Of a stretch of 64,000 bases of DNA, positions 24,679-33,873 are shown one piece after another. Source of the stretch: an uncultured Prevotellaceae bacterium (GTDB lineage: Bacteria; Bacteroidota; Bacteroidia; Bacteroidales; Bacteroidaceae); NCBI GenBank assembly GCA_900314755.1, contig OMWH01000004.1, positions 62,001-126,000 on the forward strand. Direction: 5' to 3'. Under the pieces are notes generated by a model that searched no databases, had not been told where the DNA came from, and saw only the letters and a list, made by a program, of their open reading frames with translations. Every line of letters starts with the position of its first letter. Positions within the stretch are counted from its first letter, which is position 1. Position numbers and translations under genes: made by a program.

Positions 24679-24751
24679 TTCGAAATGTCGAAATACCGAA
24701 ATGTCGAGATTAGAAGTTCGAAGTTCGAAATACCGAGATTCGAGATTCGAT
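24679..24751. repeat. Long degenerate 7-8 bp tandem repeat (GAAATGTC / GAGATTC)
   Basis: About ten consecutive units alternate among GAAATGTC, GAAATACC, GAAGTTC and GAGATTC. They lie between the HU terminator and the terminator of xyn10C. It is the longest of the short-period arrays here. Confidence 0.85.
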
Positions 24752-24762
24752 AACCATTAATC

Positions 24763-24798
24763 AAAAAGCCCCACTCGCCAATATGCGAGCAGGGCTTT
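24763..24798. terminator. Terminator at the end of the xusCDE-xyn10C operon
   Basis: AAAAGCCC..CTCGC and GCGAG..GGGCTTTT form a long stem with A/T tails on both sides. It faces the xyn10C end at 24820 on the minus strand and can act in both directions. Confidence 0.88.
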
Positions 24799-24819
24799 TC
24801 CATATATAACTTTTTGTGT

Positions 24820-27207
24820 TTACTGAACCGTACTGCTGACGTTGTTCTTCTCGTAGTAAGCCTTATAGGTCTCAGAACCGAAGGTCAGACCGACATCCTC
24901 ACCAGCGAGGGCATCGCAGACTCCCTTGTAAGCCCACTTACGCTTGAAGGACTCGTCCCACAGGTTGGGCTTCTGACCACTCAACCAGTACTCATGCTCA
25001 TCCTCTGCATCCGTCAGGCTCCAGATAGTGATACCGCTCTGCTGAGCCTCGGGGACATTCTCGAAGTAGGACTCGAAGATGGTCTTGTAAGCGTCGCTCT
25101 GTGCCTTATACTGGGCGGCAGAAGGACTACCGGTTCCTACCACGATATCCAACTCGGTGACACGTACCAGCTTACCGGTAGCGGCAAGCTCCTGGAACAT
25201 CTTATCAACACGTGCACGCAACTCAGCAATCTTGGTGGCGTTCTCCTCGGCATCGTCGGTCGGTGAGAAGCTGACGTGCATCTGGGTACCGATACCATCG
25301 ACGATAGCGGAGCCGTTGGCAGCGTCGATGTCCTTCACAAACTGGATGGCGGCAGCACGCTTGGAGTCACTGCTCTCTAAGTTATAGTCGTTATAGAATA
25401 GCTTAGTCTCAGCGGGCAGGTACTTGCGGGCAAACTGGAATGCCTTGACAGGATAGTCGGGAACGAAATAGCCCCAATACCAGTGACCAGGTCCCCAGTT
25501 GAGGGTCAGTCCGTCTGCCTCAGTCTCTGTCGGTACAGCATCGTAATAGGTTGTCTCGTCCTCTGTCCAAGAACCACCGAAGACTCCGTTATAACCACGT
25601 ACTCCATTGCTACCGTCAGCAATCGCCTCGTTGATGACATCATAAGCAACAGGAACGATCTCCTTCGCAGCAAGATGTTCAGCCATACCCTTTACCCATG
25701 CCTCCATGGCATTAGTAAGAGCCTCTTTTTTCTCCTCAGCCGTCTTCAGCACATAGTAACTCTTAGCAGCACGACGTGAGGATGCAGCACCCTGATCCTT
25801 AGCAGGACCGAACTTAATGTCATCAATCCAATAGGTACCGCCCACTTTACCAAAGTTCAGGATGATACGATCATCGTCCTCATTCGGCATGGTAAACTCA
25901 TACTCGCAGAGAATCCAGTCCGTACCAACAGGGAAGGAGTTATAACCACCTTGTGAGCCATAGGTAGTACCATTCTGATATTGGAACTGCAACTCACCAG
26001 CAGCGGAAGAAGACTTAGCATAGAACTGTATGATATACTTCGTATCTTTCACAAGTGGGTCGCTGAAGGTATAGGCACATTGTGCTTCCCAGGCATTGCC
26101 GTCGCCTTTGTTCTTCAACATCAGCGAGTGGGTGCCTCCATGTGCCTCGTCCTCGACAACTGCGGCATCTTCCTTGTTAGAGCCCCATGAGCCCCAACCA
26201 CCTGTAGAACCTCCCTCAAAGTCTGAGGCATCGCCTACCATGATGTTATCCATTGGATCTTCTTGCTTAATACCGAACTCAATATCATCAATCGTATAAG
26301 TACCACCCACTTTACCGAAGTTCAAGATAATACGGTTGACATCCTCAAAATTTGTAATAGTAAAGGAATGCTCGTAAGTAGCCCAGTCTGTTCCTATATT
26401 AAAGGTGTTATAACCACCCTGTGAACCATAGGTAGTACCATTCTGATATTGGAACTGCAACTCACCGGCGGCGGAAGAGCATTTTGCCTTGAAGCGAATA
26501 GTGTATTCCACGTCTTTCTCCAGAGGAGCGTCGAAGGTATAGGCAAACTGTGCCTCCCAAGCATTACCATCCCCTTTATTGACAAGTACCATTGCAGGAG
26601 AGCCGTCCTCACCAGCACCTGCTACAACATCAGCACTTTCCTTATTGGAACCCCAAGAGCCCCAGCCACCAGAGGTACCACCGTCAAAATTAGCAGCATC
26701 ACCAGCAAGAACTGTCTCAATATTACTATCTGTCTCCACCACGAGTTTCGGAGCAATCAAAGACTTCAAATAGGTCTGTTGCTGCTGGGTATGCCAGAAG
26801 AAGTTATGACCATAGAGGTCGACACCATCATCCTTCAACTGCTTGAGGGCTGGGTCAAGGTTGCCGAAATTGAGGTTTCCACTGGCACTGACAATAGCAT
26901 CCATCTTCATGGCATTGCCCCATGTCACCATCTGGAAGTTGTCCTTTGCCAACTCATGGCGACCGTCCTCACCCATATAGATAGCCATACCGACACCCAG
27001 ACCAAGTTTCATATTAGGATGATTCTCAGCGGAATAGGTTTTGATATCGTCATAGTTCGCAAGAACCTCTTTCACAGCGAGGGGCAGGTCTGCCGACGTG
27101 ACGGCGGTATGACCATCCTGCAACCCCCACTCCATAATTTGGTCATCACAACCTGTGAATAGCATCGCTGATGCTACGACTGGTAATAGGAATTTATTGA
27201 TTTTCAT
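24820..27207 (-). CDS. xyn10C: GH10 endo-1,4-beta-xylanase with two internal carbohydrate-binding modules
   Basis: The 795-residue lipoprotein (Cys20 in FTGCDDQ, with acidic residues after it as in surface-exported lipoproteins) cleaves xylan chains. The GH10 barrel is split. The first part (~40-160, with HNFFWHTQ) is followed by two CBM4/9-like modules (~166-314 and ~321-468). The rest then carries the acid/base Glu527 (VINEA) and nucleophile Glu685 (VTELDI). This interrupted layout is the one known for Xyn10C of xylan-utilising Prevotella/Bacteroides. The two modules share long identical peptide blocks such as GELQFQYQNGTTYGSQGGYN. It is the last gene of the xusCDE unit, and I infer that it is displayed on the cell surface. 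Confidence 0.95.
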   Translation of the reverse strand: MKINKFLLPVVASAMLFTGCDDQIMEWGLQDGHTAVTSADLPLAVKEVLANYDDIKTYSAENHPNMKLGLGVGMAIYMGEDGRHELAKDNFQMVTWGNAMKMDAIVSASGNLNFGNLDPALKQLKDDGVDLYGHNFFWHTQQQQTYLKSLIAPKLVVETDSNIETVLAGDAANFDGGTSGGWGSWGSNKESADVVAGAGEDGSPAMVLVNKGDGNAWEAQFAYTFDAPLEKDVEYTIRFKAKCSSAAGELQFQYQNGTTYGSQGGYNTFNIGTDWATYEHSFTITNFEDVNRIILNFGKVGGTYTIDDIEFGIKQEDPMDNIMVGDASDFEGGSTGGWGSWGSNKEDAAVVEDEAHGGTHSLMLKNKGDGNAWEAQCAYTFSDPLVKDTKYIIQFYAKSSSAAGELQFQYQNGTTYGSQGGYNSFPVGTDWILCEYEFTMPNEDDDRIILNFGKVGGTYWIDDIKFGPAKDQGAASSRRAAKSYYVLKTAEEKKEALTNAMEAWVKGMAEHLAAKEIVPVAYDVINEAIADGSNGVRGYNGVFGGSWTEDETTYYDAVPTETEADGLTLNWGPGHWYWGYFVPDYPVKAFQFARKYLPAETKLFYNDYNLESSDSKRAAAIQFVKDIDAANGSAIVDGIGTQMHVSFSPTDDAEENATKIAELRARVDKMFQELAATGKLVRVTELDIVVGTGSPSAAQYKAQSDAYKTIFESYFENVPEAQQSGITIWSLTDAEDEHEYWLSGQKPNLWDESFKRKWAYKGVCDALAGEDVGLTFGSETYKAYYEKNNVSSTVQ
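25804..26247 (-). repeat. Second internal CBM module of xyn10C (repeat copy 2)
   Basis: Encodes residues ~321-468. The segment 25941-25995 is nearly identical in DNA to 26408-26462 of the other module, indicating recent duplication or ongoing gene conversion. Confidence 0.85.
26266..26712 (-). repeat. First internal CBM module of xyn10C (repeat copy 1)
   Basis: Encodes residues ~166-314. It is paired with copy 2 at 25804-26247; GGWGSWGSNKE and ILNFGKVGGTY occur in both. Confidence 0.85.
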
Positions 27208-27228
27208 ACTGAATATACATTTTAGGGG

Positions 27229-28647
27229 TTATTCTGTGATCTGCTCGTCCTCGTCGCCAAAATCACTCACACTGATCGGTGCGATAGAAACGACGCGGAT
27301 GTTGTCGATATATACTTTCTGGTTGAAAGTACTGGACTTATAGACAATATCGTCAGAGAACTCCAAGTCGCTGTTGACAAAGACGGCGAGGAAGTTGCGG
27401 TAAGAACCGGCATTACGGTCTTCACAGATATTGGCGAAGGTGGCATCAGGTGCCTCGGTGGGGTCGTAGTTACCAAACTTCGTCATTGGAATGGTAATGG
27501 TCTGCCAACGCTCACCAGTGGTCCAAGCCTCGTGCGTACCGTCTTCCTCATTCAACCAAGGTACCCATACGGTAGCAGTGTTGAAATACTGGCTGCTGTA
27601 CTTTGTACCGGCAGAGCCCCAGCCCTTACCGGAGAGGTTGTTCTGCAAAGAGAATTCCAACTGACCGGTCAAATCCCAAGGTTCAGGGCAGTAGATGTCA
27701 AACTGCAAGGCGACGTTGGCAGCAGGAGTATTCTCGGGGATATAAGCATACATACGCTTTGTCCAGTCATCGTTGGGATTGTCGTTACCTGCGGTAGCCC
27801 AATAGAGGGCTTCACCACCTGCATCGATACCACCGTCGGCAAGTTTAGCCTCTGGAACAAGCATAGCGCACTTGCCACGACCAGTGTTCAAGGGGTCGTC
27901 GACCAGGTCAGCAGGAGCATAGGTGGCACTCCAGGAACCCAGTTCTCCCTTTCCGTTCTCCTCGAAGTCGATGACAAAGCAACGGAAGTCGTTGAAGAAT
28001 GTAGGGCTGACAGCAGTACCATTGGCTCCCTCGCTGGTAAGACTACCAGCCACGGTGAGGTCGGCACTGGCAGGAACAGTGAAAGTAAACCACTTACCAT
28101 CCTCGTCGCTAATGATACCATCAGTAACCTCTGTGCCGTCGGGAAGGATGACCTTGGTGGTCTCCTGCAGGTTGGCGCCGTTGACAACGACGAGTTCACC
28201 TGCTTTAGGCATCGTGTTATCAGCACTGGTAATGCTGGGGGCGGAAGCACGGATGATGAAAGGATAAACGAGCTGGTTGCTTTCGCTCTTATACAGCACG
28301 ATGGTGTTACGTACGGCATCGTCCGCCTTGTCGACCGGGGTCTTGCTATTGAGTTGCACCCAGATGTTATTATCCGTCATGAGGGCATTATTGAAATAGG
28401 TCTCATAACCGTTGATGTAGATTCTCTTCACACCAGTGAAGCCGGAACCCTGGATGCGGAGCAGCTGTCCGAGACGGGCAAACTCCACAGGACGGTCCTT
28501 GATATTGTCGTCGTCGATATTCTCCAGATAGATCTGGTCGATTTTCATCTGTGACGAGCTGCTAGACGAGTCGCTATCGCTACATGCCGTGAAAGTGAAA
28601 GTAGCAACGGCGAGACATAATGTCCAGAAATATTTCATTGTTTTCAT
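27229..28647 (-). CDS. xusE: Surface xylan-binding lipoprotein with IPT/TIG domains (XusE-like)
   Basis: The 472-residue lipoprotein (FTACSDSDSSS, Cys near residue 22, followed by a Ser/Asp-rich linker) has two IPT/TIG-type immunoglobulin-like domains (~35-215: LLRIQGSGFTGVKRIYING, GELVVVNGANLQETTKVILP). A C-terminal beta-rich glycan-binding-type domain follows (~225-460). By position between SusD-like and GH10 genes it corresponds to XusE of the Prevotella xylan-utilisation core, a non-catalytic surface glycan-binding protein. Ligand specificity is inferred from context. It is preceded by xusD and followed by xyn10C within 22 bp. Confidence 0.87.
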   Translation of the reverse strand: MKTMKYFWTLCLAVATFTFTACSDSDSSSSSSQMKIDQIYLENIDDDNIKDRPVEFARLGQLLRIQGSGFTGVKRIYINGYETYFNNALMTDNNIWVQLNSKTPVDKADDAVRNTIVLYKSESNQLVYPFIIRASAPSITSADNTMPKAGELVVVNGANLQETTKVILPDGTEVTDGIISDEDGKWFTFTVPASADLTVAGSLTSEGANGTAVSPTFFNDFRCFVIDFEENGKGELGSWSATYAPADLVDDPLNTGRGKCAMLVPEAKLADGGIDAGGEALYWATAGNDNPNDDWTKRMYAYIPENTPAANVALQFDIYCPEPWDLTGQLEFSLQNNLSGKGWGSAGTKYSSQYFNTATVWVPWLNEEDGTHEAWTTGERWQTITIPMTKFGNYDPTEAPDATFANICEDRNAGSYRNFLAVFVNSDLEFSDDIVYKSSTFNQKVYIDNIRVVSIAPISVSDFGDEDEQITE

Positions 28648-28678
28648 AAACTATTTACTTTTATACCTTATTATATAT

Positions 28679-30424
28679 TTAGAACAGCTCTGCATCAGAT
28701 ACCTCACGGTCGCCAAACACATAGGCAACGGTAGCTACGTTGTTCTCGGAGTCAGACTTCAACTGTGGGTTCTTCGTAGAGTCAGTCTCTGGAATCGACA
28801 GCACGAGGTTCTTTGCCGTAGCGACAGAGACACTCGGTCCAGGAGCTGCATAAGAGTCAGACAACTTATAGGTATGGGTGGAAGACTCGTAATAGCTGGC
28901 ATTACGATGCTGGTTGTTGACATAGTTCACCACTTCCTGTTGCTCGTAATAACCGCGGCGAACGAGGAAATACCAATAGAGGCCCTCGAAGGCGAGCTCT
29001 ACACGGAACTCGTGACGGATGTCCTCATAGCCTATCTTTGACTTCGTTGGTACACCGGCACGGGTGCGTAACTCGTTGAAATAGCCAAGTGCTGTAGCAT
29101 CGGTCGTGGTGGCATCATTGCCCAACGTAGCCTCTGCATAGTTGAGATAAACCTCTGCAAGACGCATCATATAGGTGTTCACACCAGAGTTATTATTGAC
29201 AGAGAAACCGTTGACAGCATTGGTACCTACCACATACTTCTTCACATTGGCTCCCTGGGAACTGGCACTCTCGGTCTCACCATAGACATAGGGTTTCGTG
29301 GGGTCAGTCGACAACTCGGGATAGCTCTCGCCATAGGAGGCTACACAGTTGTGGCGACGGATGGCATCGTCAACGGTGACTCCCAGCGTGGGGTCTTCGT
29401 ACTCCTTGAATTCCTCCCAGAGGTCGTATGAGCAGTAGGTGGATCCACCCCATGAGTTACCCTGGTTGACCTGTGTACTCCAGGCAAGGAAACGGGTCAT
29501 AGACTGTGCCAGACCTGCTGCCGCACCTGCTTGCCACTGCAACTGGAAGATGCTCTCGCTGTTGTTGTTGAAGGTTGATGCTGCAAACAGCTCGGCATAG
29601 GTGCCGGCAAGCTCGTAGGGACCTTCCTCTATCACCTTGGCAGCAGCTTTCTTGGCAGCATTCAGGTAATAGGTGTTACGTGTCTTGCTGTTGAACTGTG
29701 TCTGGATATTGCTGCCGTTGTAACGATCACTGCCAGAAACGACACCAGCCATCGAGAGATAGAAACGCGACAGCATGGCATAGGCTGCATATTTGTTGAC
29801 ACGTCCCGCTGCCGGTGAGTTGGCAGGCAGATAAACGGCTGCATACTCCATATCACGGATGGCAAACTCGAAGACATCGGTCCTGTTAGCGGCAGGCACC
29901 ACATAATTGTTGACCAGATTCTGGGTGTTGTCATAGATGACAGCGCATCCCCACAATGAACCAAGATACCAATAGGCGAGTCCACGCATGAAACGAGCCT
30001 CGGCAATACCTTGCTGCTTGGCAGTCTCAGAAACACCTGAGGTAGAATAATTGGAAACATTATTGATGGTGTTGTTCGCCTGTGAGATGACAGCATAGAA
30101 AGATGACCATGCGTCATTCAGACCGTTAGAGGCACCAGACTCTGTGAAGTTAGTGTAGGGATAGATATAATCTGAATATTGTGCTGTGATATTGTTAGCA
30201 CGTCCGTCACCCATTCCGTAGTAGGACTTGTCGTTGAACATGTACCATACATAGTTATAGAGAGGGGTTACAGCCTGCGACACAGCCTCATCGCTTGTAA
30301 AGAAGTTATCTTGTGACAACTGGTATGAGTTCTTCTGATCCAAGAAGCTCTCTGCACAGCTCGTCACTGTCAGCATTCCTGCAAGCGCAATAGTATATTT
30401 TAAAATACTTGTTTTCATAATCAT
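28679..30424 (-). CDS. xusD: SusD/RagB-like outer-membrane glycan-binding lipoprotein (XusD)
   Basis: The 581-residue lipoprotein (TVTSCAESFLDQ) has the SusD layout: an N-terminal helical region with TPR-like helices, the motif RFMRGLAYWYL, and the C-terminal RHEFRVELAFEGLYWYFLVRRG split over the conserved RagB signature. SusD proteins act as a lid on the partner SusC channel and bind oligosaccharide. It follows xusC by 28 bp and precedes xusE. ATG 30418 (MKTS) is an equally good start. Confidence 0.94.
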   Translation of the reverse strand: MIMKTSILKYTIALAGMLTVTSCAESFLDQKNSYQLSQDNFFTSDEAVSQAVTPLYNYVWYMFNDKSYYGMGDGRANNITAQYSDYIYPYTNFTESGASNGLNDAWSSFYAVISQANNTINNVSNYSTSGVSETAKQQGIAEARFMRGLAYWYLGSLWGCAVIYDNTQNLVNNYVVPAANRTDVFEFAIRDMEYAAVYLPANSPAAGRVNKYAAYAMLSRFYLSMAGVVSGSDRYNGSNIQTQFNSKTRNTYYLNAAKKAAAKVIEEGPYELAGTYAELFAASTFNNNSESIFQLQWQAGAAAGLAQSMTRFLAWSTQVNQGNSWGGSTYCSYDLWEEFKEYEDPTLGVTVDDAIRRHNCVASYGESYPELSTDPTKPYVYGETESASSQGANVKKYVVGTNAVNGFSVNNNSGVNTYMMRLAEVYLNYAEATLGNDATTTDATALGYFNELRTRAGVPTKSKIGYEDIRHEFRVELAFEGLYWYFLVRRGYYEQQEVVNYVNNQHRNASYYESSTHTYKLSDSYAAPGPSVSVATAKNLVLSIPETDSTKNPQLKSDSENNVATVAYVFGDREVSDAELF

Positions 30425-30452
30425 TTCTAATTTGATTCCTTATTATTATAAA

Positions 30453-33400
30453 TTAGAACTGCAAATTGATACCTACCGTGTAGATACGCGGAGAAGGATA
30501 ACGGCTGTAGTCAACACCATTCAAGAGGGCATTGCCACGCAGTGAGCCCACCTCAGGATCATAGCCATCATACTTGGTGATGGTGAACAGATTCTGGATA
30601 TTGCAGTAAATCTTCGCATTTGTCAGGAAGAGATTCTTAATCCACTTTCGGGGGAAGGTGTAAGAGAGGGACACGTTCTGCAGACGGATATAACTGCCAT
30701 CCTCTACATAAGCATCGCTGACACGATTGTTCTTATTGACTCCACTCTCGGTAGAAAGACGAGGCATGATAGTACTAGTATTTACCACGCGATAGTTACG
30801 ATAGTCATCGGGACCTTTGGCATCAATCTTCTCCAAACGCGCGTAATCGAGAACTGTTGTCAGCTGGTTGCTGGTAGCACCAGTGATATCGAGGAAACGA
30901 CGCTGGTAGTTCATGATCTTGTTACCGTATGAGCCACTGAATTGGATGCTCAGGTCAAATCCTTTATAAGAGAAGGTGTTTCCGAATCCCCAGGTAAACT
31001 TAGGCTCAGGATTGCCGATGAAGGTCTGGTCGCTGTCATCAATCACACCGTCGTTATTGATGTCTTCATAGATATAGTCACCGATGAATACACCACCCGA
31101 TGTGGGAGAGGTAGCCATGGAGGCTCCCTTAGGAAGTGCCACAGGCTTTACATTGCCTTCGGCATCACGATAATAGAAATCTTCGGGCTTGTCGAAACGA
31201 CCAATCACCTTGTAGCCCCAGAACTGTCCGATGGGCTTGCCTACTACGGTATTGGTGACAGTAGCGACATCGGAACCGATCTGCAGGGTCTGTGGCAGAC
31301 TACCGCTATCGGAATCCAAAGAGAGGACCTTATTGCGGTTGAGGGAGAATACGAAATTAGAACGCCATTGGAAGTTCTTGTTCTCGATATTCACCGTATT
31401 CAACGTGATTTCAATACCAGTATTACGCAGCGAACCGATGTTACCCCATGGGTTGGTAGCGGTACCGTAGGCTTCGTTGGAACCTGCTCCTGAACCCAGG
31501 AAGGCGGGGAGGTCGAGCATCATCAACAGGTCGTTGGTCTTCTTATAGTACCAGTCGAATACCAAATCGATGCGGCTGTTGAAGAGGGAGAGGTCGAAAC
31601 CGATGTTGGTAGAATAAGTGGTCTCCCATTTCAGGTCAGGGTTGGCATTATTGGCATTCAGCACACCAACACCCCAAGGAGTAGTATAGTTGGCAAGCAT
31701 TGCCTGATATGCCCAGTCCTGCACATTCTGGTTACCGGTAGTACCCCAACCTAAACGCAACTTCAGGTTGTTGATGACTTTATTGTCTTTCAGGAAGTTC
31801 TCCTGGCTGGCACGCCATGCGAAGGCAGCAGAGGGGAACCAGCCCCAACGATTGCCATCAGCAAACTTGGAAGAACCGTCTCGACGAAGAGTGGCAGTCA
31901 CCAGATAACGATCGTCGAAATTGTAAAGTACACGACCGAAATAAGAGAACAGCGAGGTGTTGTTCTGATAACCATCAATATTCACATTATTACCTGTGCG
32001 CTCACCAGCACGGAGGTCAATGACTGAATTAGAGAGGTAGCCCTGGTTGGAAGCACTCATATTCTCCCAATAGTTATGACTCATTTCCTGTCCAATCATC
32101 GCATTGATATTATGCTTCTGGGCAATCGTGCCTGTATAAGTCAGGATATTACGCCATGACCAGTACTTGGAGTCGTTCTTGTACCATGCACCATCGCGCT
32201 GAGAACTCTCTTTCACTCCAAATGTATAATCTGGTGTATAGGTCTTGGTCTTGTTCAAGTTATAGTCAACAGAGAGCTCTGTCTTGAAAGACAGACCCTT
32301 CATGAAGATGGCCTCCAGATAGGTGTTGATGCGGAAATTAGTACGCTTTGCATAGTTGGTCTTGATTTCTGCAAGGGCAACGGCATTCTCTGGCATCCAC
32401 TGGTCGTCTGGTCCGTCATAACCTCCTTCTGCGTTACGAACGGCTACCGACGGCTGAGAGCGCAATGCAGTATTGATGATATCCCAGTTTTTCTCCATCT
32501 CTTGCTTGGAGTCAGAAAGAGAGAAGGAAATACCACCTTTCAACCATTTCTTCAGCTCTGTATCCACGTTACCACGAATAGTCTGACGCTTGAAACTAGT
32601 ACTGATGGCAATACCGTTCTGATACAGGTAACCTGCACTGATAGCATAGGTTGTCTTCTCTGAGCCTCCGGTCAGGGAGATACTGTGGTTGGTCATGAAA
32701 GCTGTCTTGAACAACTCATCCTGCCAGTCAGTACCAGAACCTAACAACTCTGGACGCAAGAAGGTACCAGAATGCGTCTTAATCTGGGCATCGGCAATGT
32801 CATTGTTATGCTCAGCATACTGACGGAGGTTCAACACGTCCAACTTTCTGGGCATCTGCTGCCAGCCAACGTATCCGTCGTAGGTAAGTGTTGCCTCACC
32901 TGACTTACCACGCTTGGTGGTAATCATGATGACACCATTACTTGCGCGCGAACCATAAATAGCTGTAGCTGACGCATCCTTCAAAATGTCCATGGTCAAG
33001 ATGTCGCTGGGGTTGATACCTGCCAACGGGTTGCTGTTTCCATCATCACCACCGTCAGAGTCAATAATAACACCATCAATGACGAAGATAGGCTGTGAGG
33101 AGGCGTTCAGAGAGTTGGTACCACGGATACGGATGGTACTTGAACCACCTGGCGTACCTGTGTTTGCCTGTATCTGGACACCAGCAGCACGACCCTGCAG
33201 AACCTGGTCAATACTGGTCGATACAGATTTCTCAAAAGCTTTGTTGTCCACCTGGGTGACAGCACCTGTCAGGTCAGACTTCCTCATTGTTCCGTAACCA
33301 ACGACAACAACTTCGTTCAGAAGCGTCTCGTCTTCCTCAAGAGTAACATCGATTAAACGCTTGCCTCCAACCTTCACTTCCTTGGTCACGTAACCAACGT

Positions 33401-33635
33401 AGCTAAAGACGAGCGTTGCATTAGACTGTGCCGAGATGGAGTAATTACCGTCAAAATCGGTAACCACACCACCTTGAGCACCTTTCACTTTGACGGTAGC
33501 ACCGATAATCGGTCCGTCAGCTGCACTTACCGTACCCTTAATAGTAATGTTCTGCGCATGAAGACCAAAAGGTAACATACACATCAGCACCACCAACCCA
33601 AGGGTCCTTTTTAGAACTTTACTTGTGCGATTCAT
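30453..33635 (-). CDS. xusC: SusC/RagA-like TonB-dependent outer-membrane transporter (XusC)
   Basis: The 1060-residue product has a signal peptide (LGLVVLMCMLPFGLHAQ) and a carboxypeptidase-regulatory-like domain (ITIKGTVSAADGPIIGATV). A TonB-box region with LNEVVVVGYGTMRKSDLTGAV comes next, then the plug (VLQGRAAGVQI, IRIRGTNSLN) and a large beta-barrel ending in aromatic F (VGINLQF). It imports xylo-oligosaccharides together with XusD, by analogy with the known locus. It has its own promoter at 33696, separated from xusB by a terminator-like hairpin. Confidence 0.95.
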   Translation of the reverse strand: MNRTSKVLKRTLGLVVLMCMLPFGLHAQNITIKGTVSAADGPIIGATVKVKGAQGGVVTDFDGNYSISAQSNATLVFSYVGYVTKEVKVGGKRLIDVTLEEDETLLNEVVVVGYGTMRKSDLTGAVTQVDNKAFEKSVSTSIDQVLQGRAAGVQIQANTGTPGGSSTIRIRGTNSLNASSQPIFVIDGVIIDSDGGDDGNSNPLAGINPSDILTMDILKDASATAIYGSRASNGVIMITTKRGKSGEATLTYDGYVGWQQMPRKLDVLNLRQYAEHNNDIADAQIKTHSGTFLRPELLGSGTDWQDELFKTAFMTNHSISLTGGSEKTTYAISAGYLYQNGIAISTSFKRQTIRGNVDTELKKWLKGGISFSLSDSKQEMEKNWDIINTALRSQPSVAVRNAEGGYDGPDDQWMPENAVALAEIKTNYAKRTNFRINTYLEAIFMKGLSFKTELSVDYNLNKTKTYTPDYTFGVKESSQRDGAWYKNDSKYWSWRNILTYTGTIAQKHNINAMIGQEMSHNYWENMSASNQGYLSNSVIDLRAGERTGNNVNIDGYQNNTSLFSYFGRVLYNFDDRYLVTATLRRDGSSKFADGNRWGWFPSAAFAWRASQENFLKDNKVINNLKLRLGWGTTGNQNVQDWAYQAMLANYTTPWGVGVLNANNANPDLKWETTYSTNIGFDLSLFNSRIDLVFDWYYKKTNDLLMMLDLPAFLGSGAGSNEAYGTATNPWGNIGSLRNTGIEITLNTVNIENKNFQWRSNFVFSLNRNKVLSLDSDSGSLPQTLQIGSDVATVTNTVVGKPIGQFWGYKVIGRFDKPEDFYYRDAEGNVKPVALPKGASMATSPTSGGVFIGDYIYEDINNDGVIDDSDQTFIGNPEPKFTWGFGNTFSYKGFDLSIQFSGSYGNKIMNYQRRFLDITGATSNQLTTVLDYARLEKIDAKGPDDYRNYRVVNTSTIMPRLSTESGVNKNNRVSDAYVEDGSYIRLQNVSLSYTFPRKWIKNLFLTNAKIYCNIQNLFTITKYDGYDPEVGSLRGNALLNGVDYSRYPSPRIYTVGINLQF

Positions 33636-33695
33636 ACTTTCTTTTTTTGTTAGTTATGGTGTTAATAGTCTCGAATGTTTTAGAACTTTACGATG

Positions 33696-33703
33696 CAAAG
33701 ATA
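33696..33703 (-). promoter_or_regulatory. Promoter -7 box of the xusC-xusD-xusE-xyn10C unit
   Basis: Minus-strand TATCTTTG, about 60 bp before the xusC start, in an A/T-rich leader. Confidence 0.7.
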
Positions 33704-33808
33704 AAAAAAATTTCAATTCATTAAAAAAATTCTTGTTCCATTTTTTTTAATATTTGTTTCATGTTCCCCCAAAAACGAGAAAAAATTCTAAAATTCACGA
33801 TTCCAACG

Positions 33809-33843
33809 AAAAAAGGAGGCAGCACTATCTCAGTGCTCCCCCC
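33809..33843 (-). terminator. Terminator-like hairpin after xusB
   Basis: On the minus strand GGGAGCACT..AGTGCTGCCTCC forms a stem with one bulge followed by a T-run. It divides the locus into xusA-xusB and xusC-to-xyn10C units, although partial read-through is possible. Confidence 0.75.
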
Positions 33844-33873
33844 CATACAAATGAACAAAAAATATCTAATTTA

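Noticed and set aside
27532-28554. 340-codon open frame antisense to xusE
   Set aside because: No family features; the minus-strand lipoprotein fits the xus locus.
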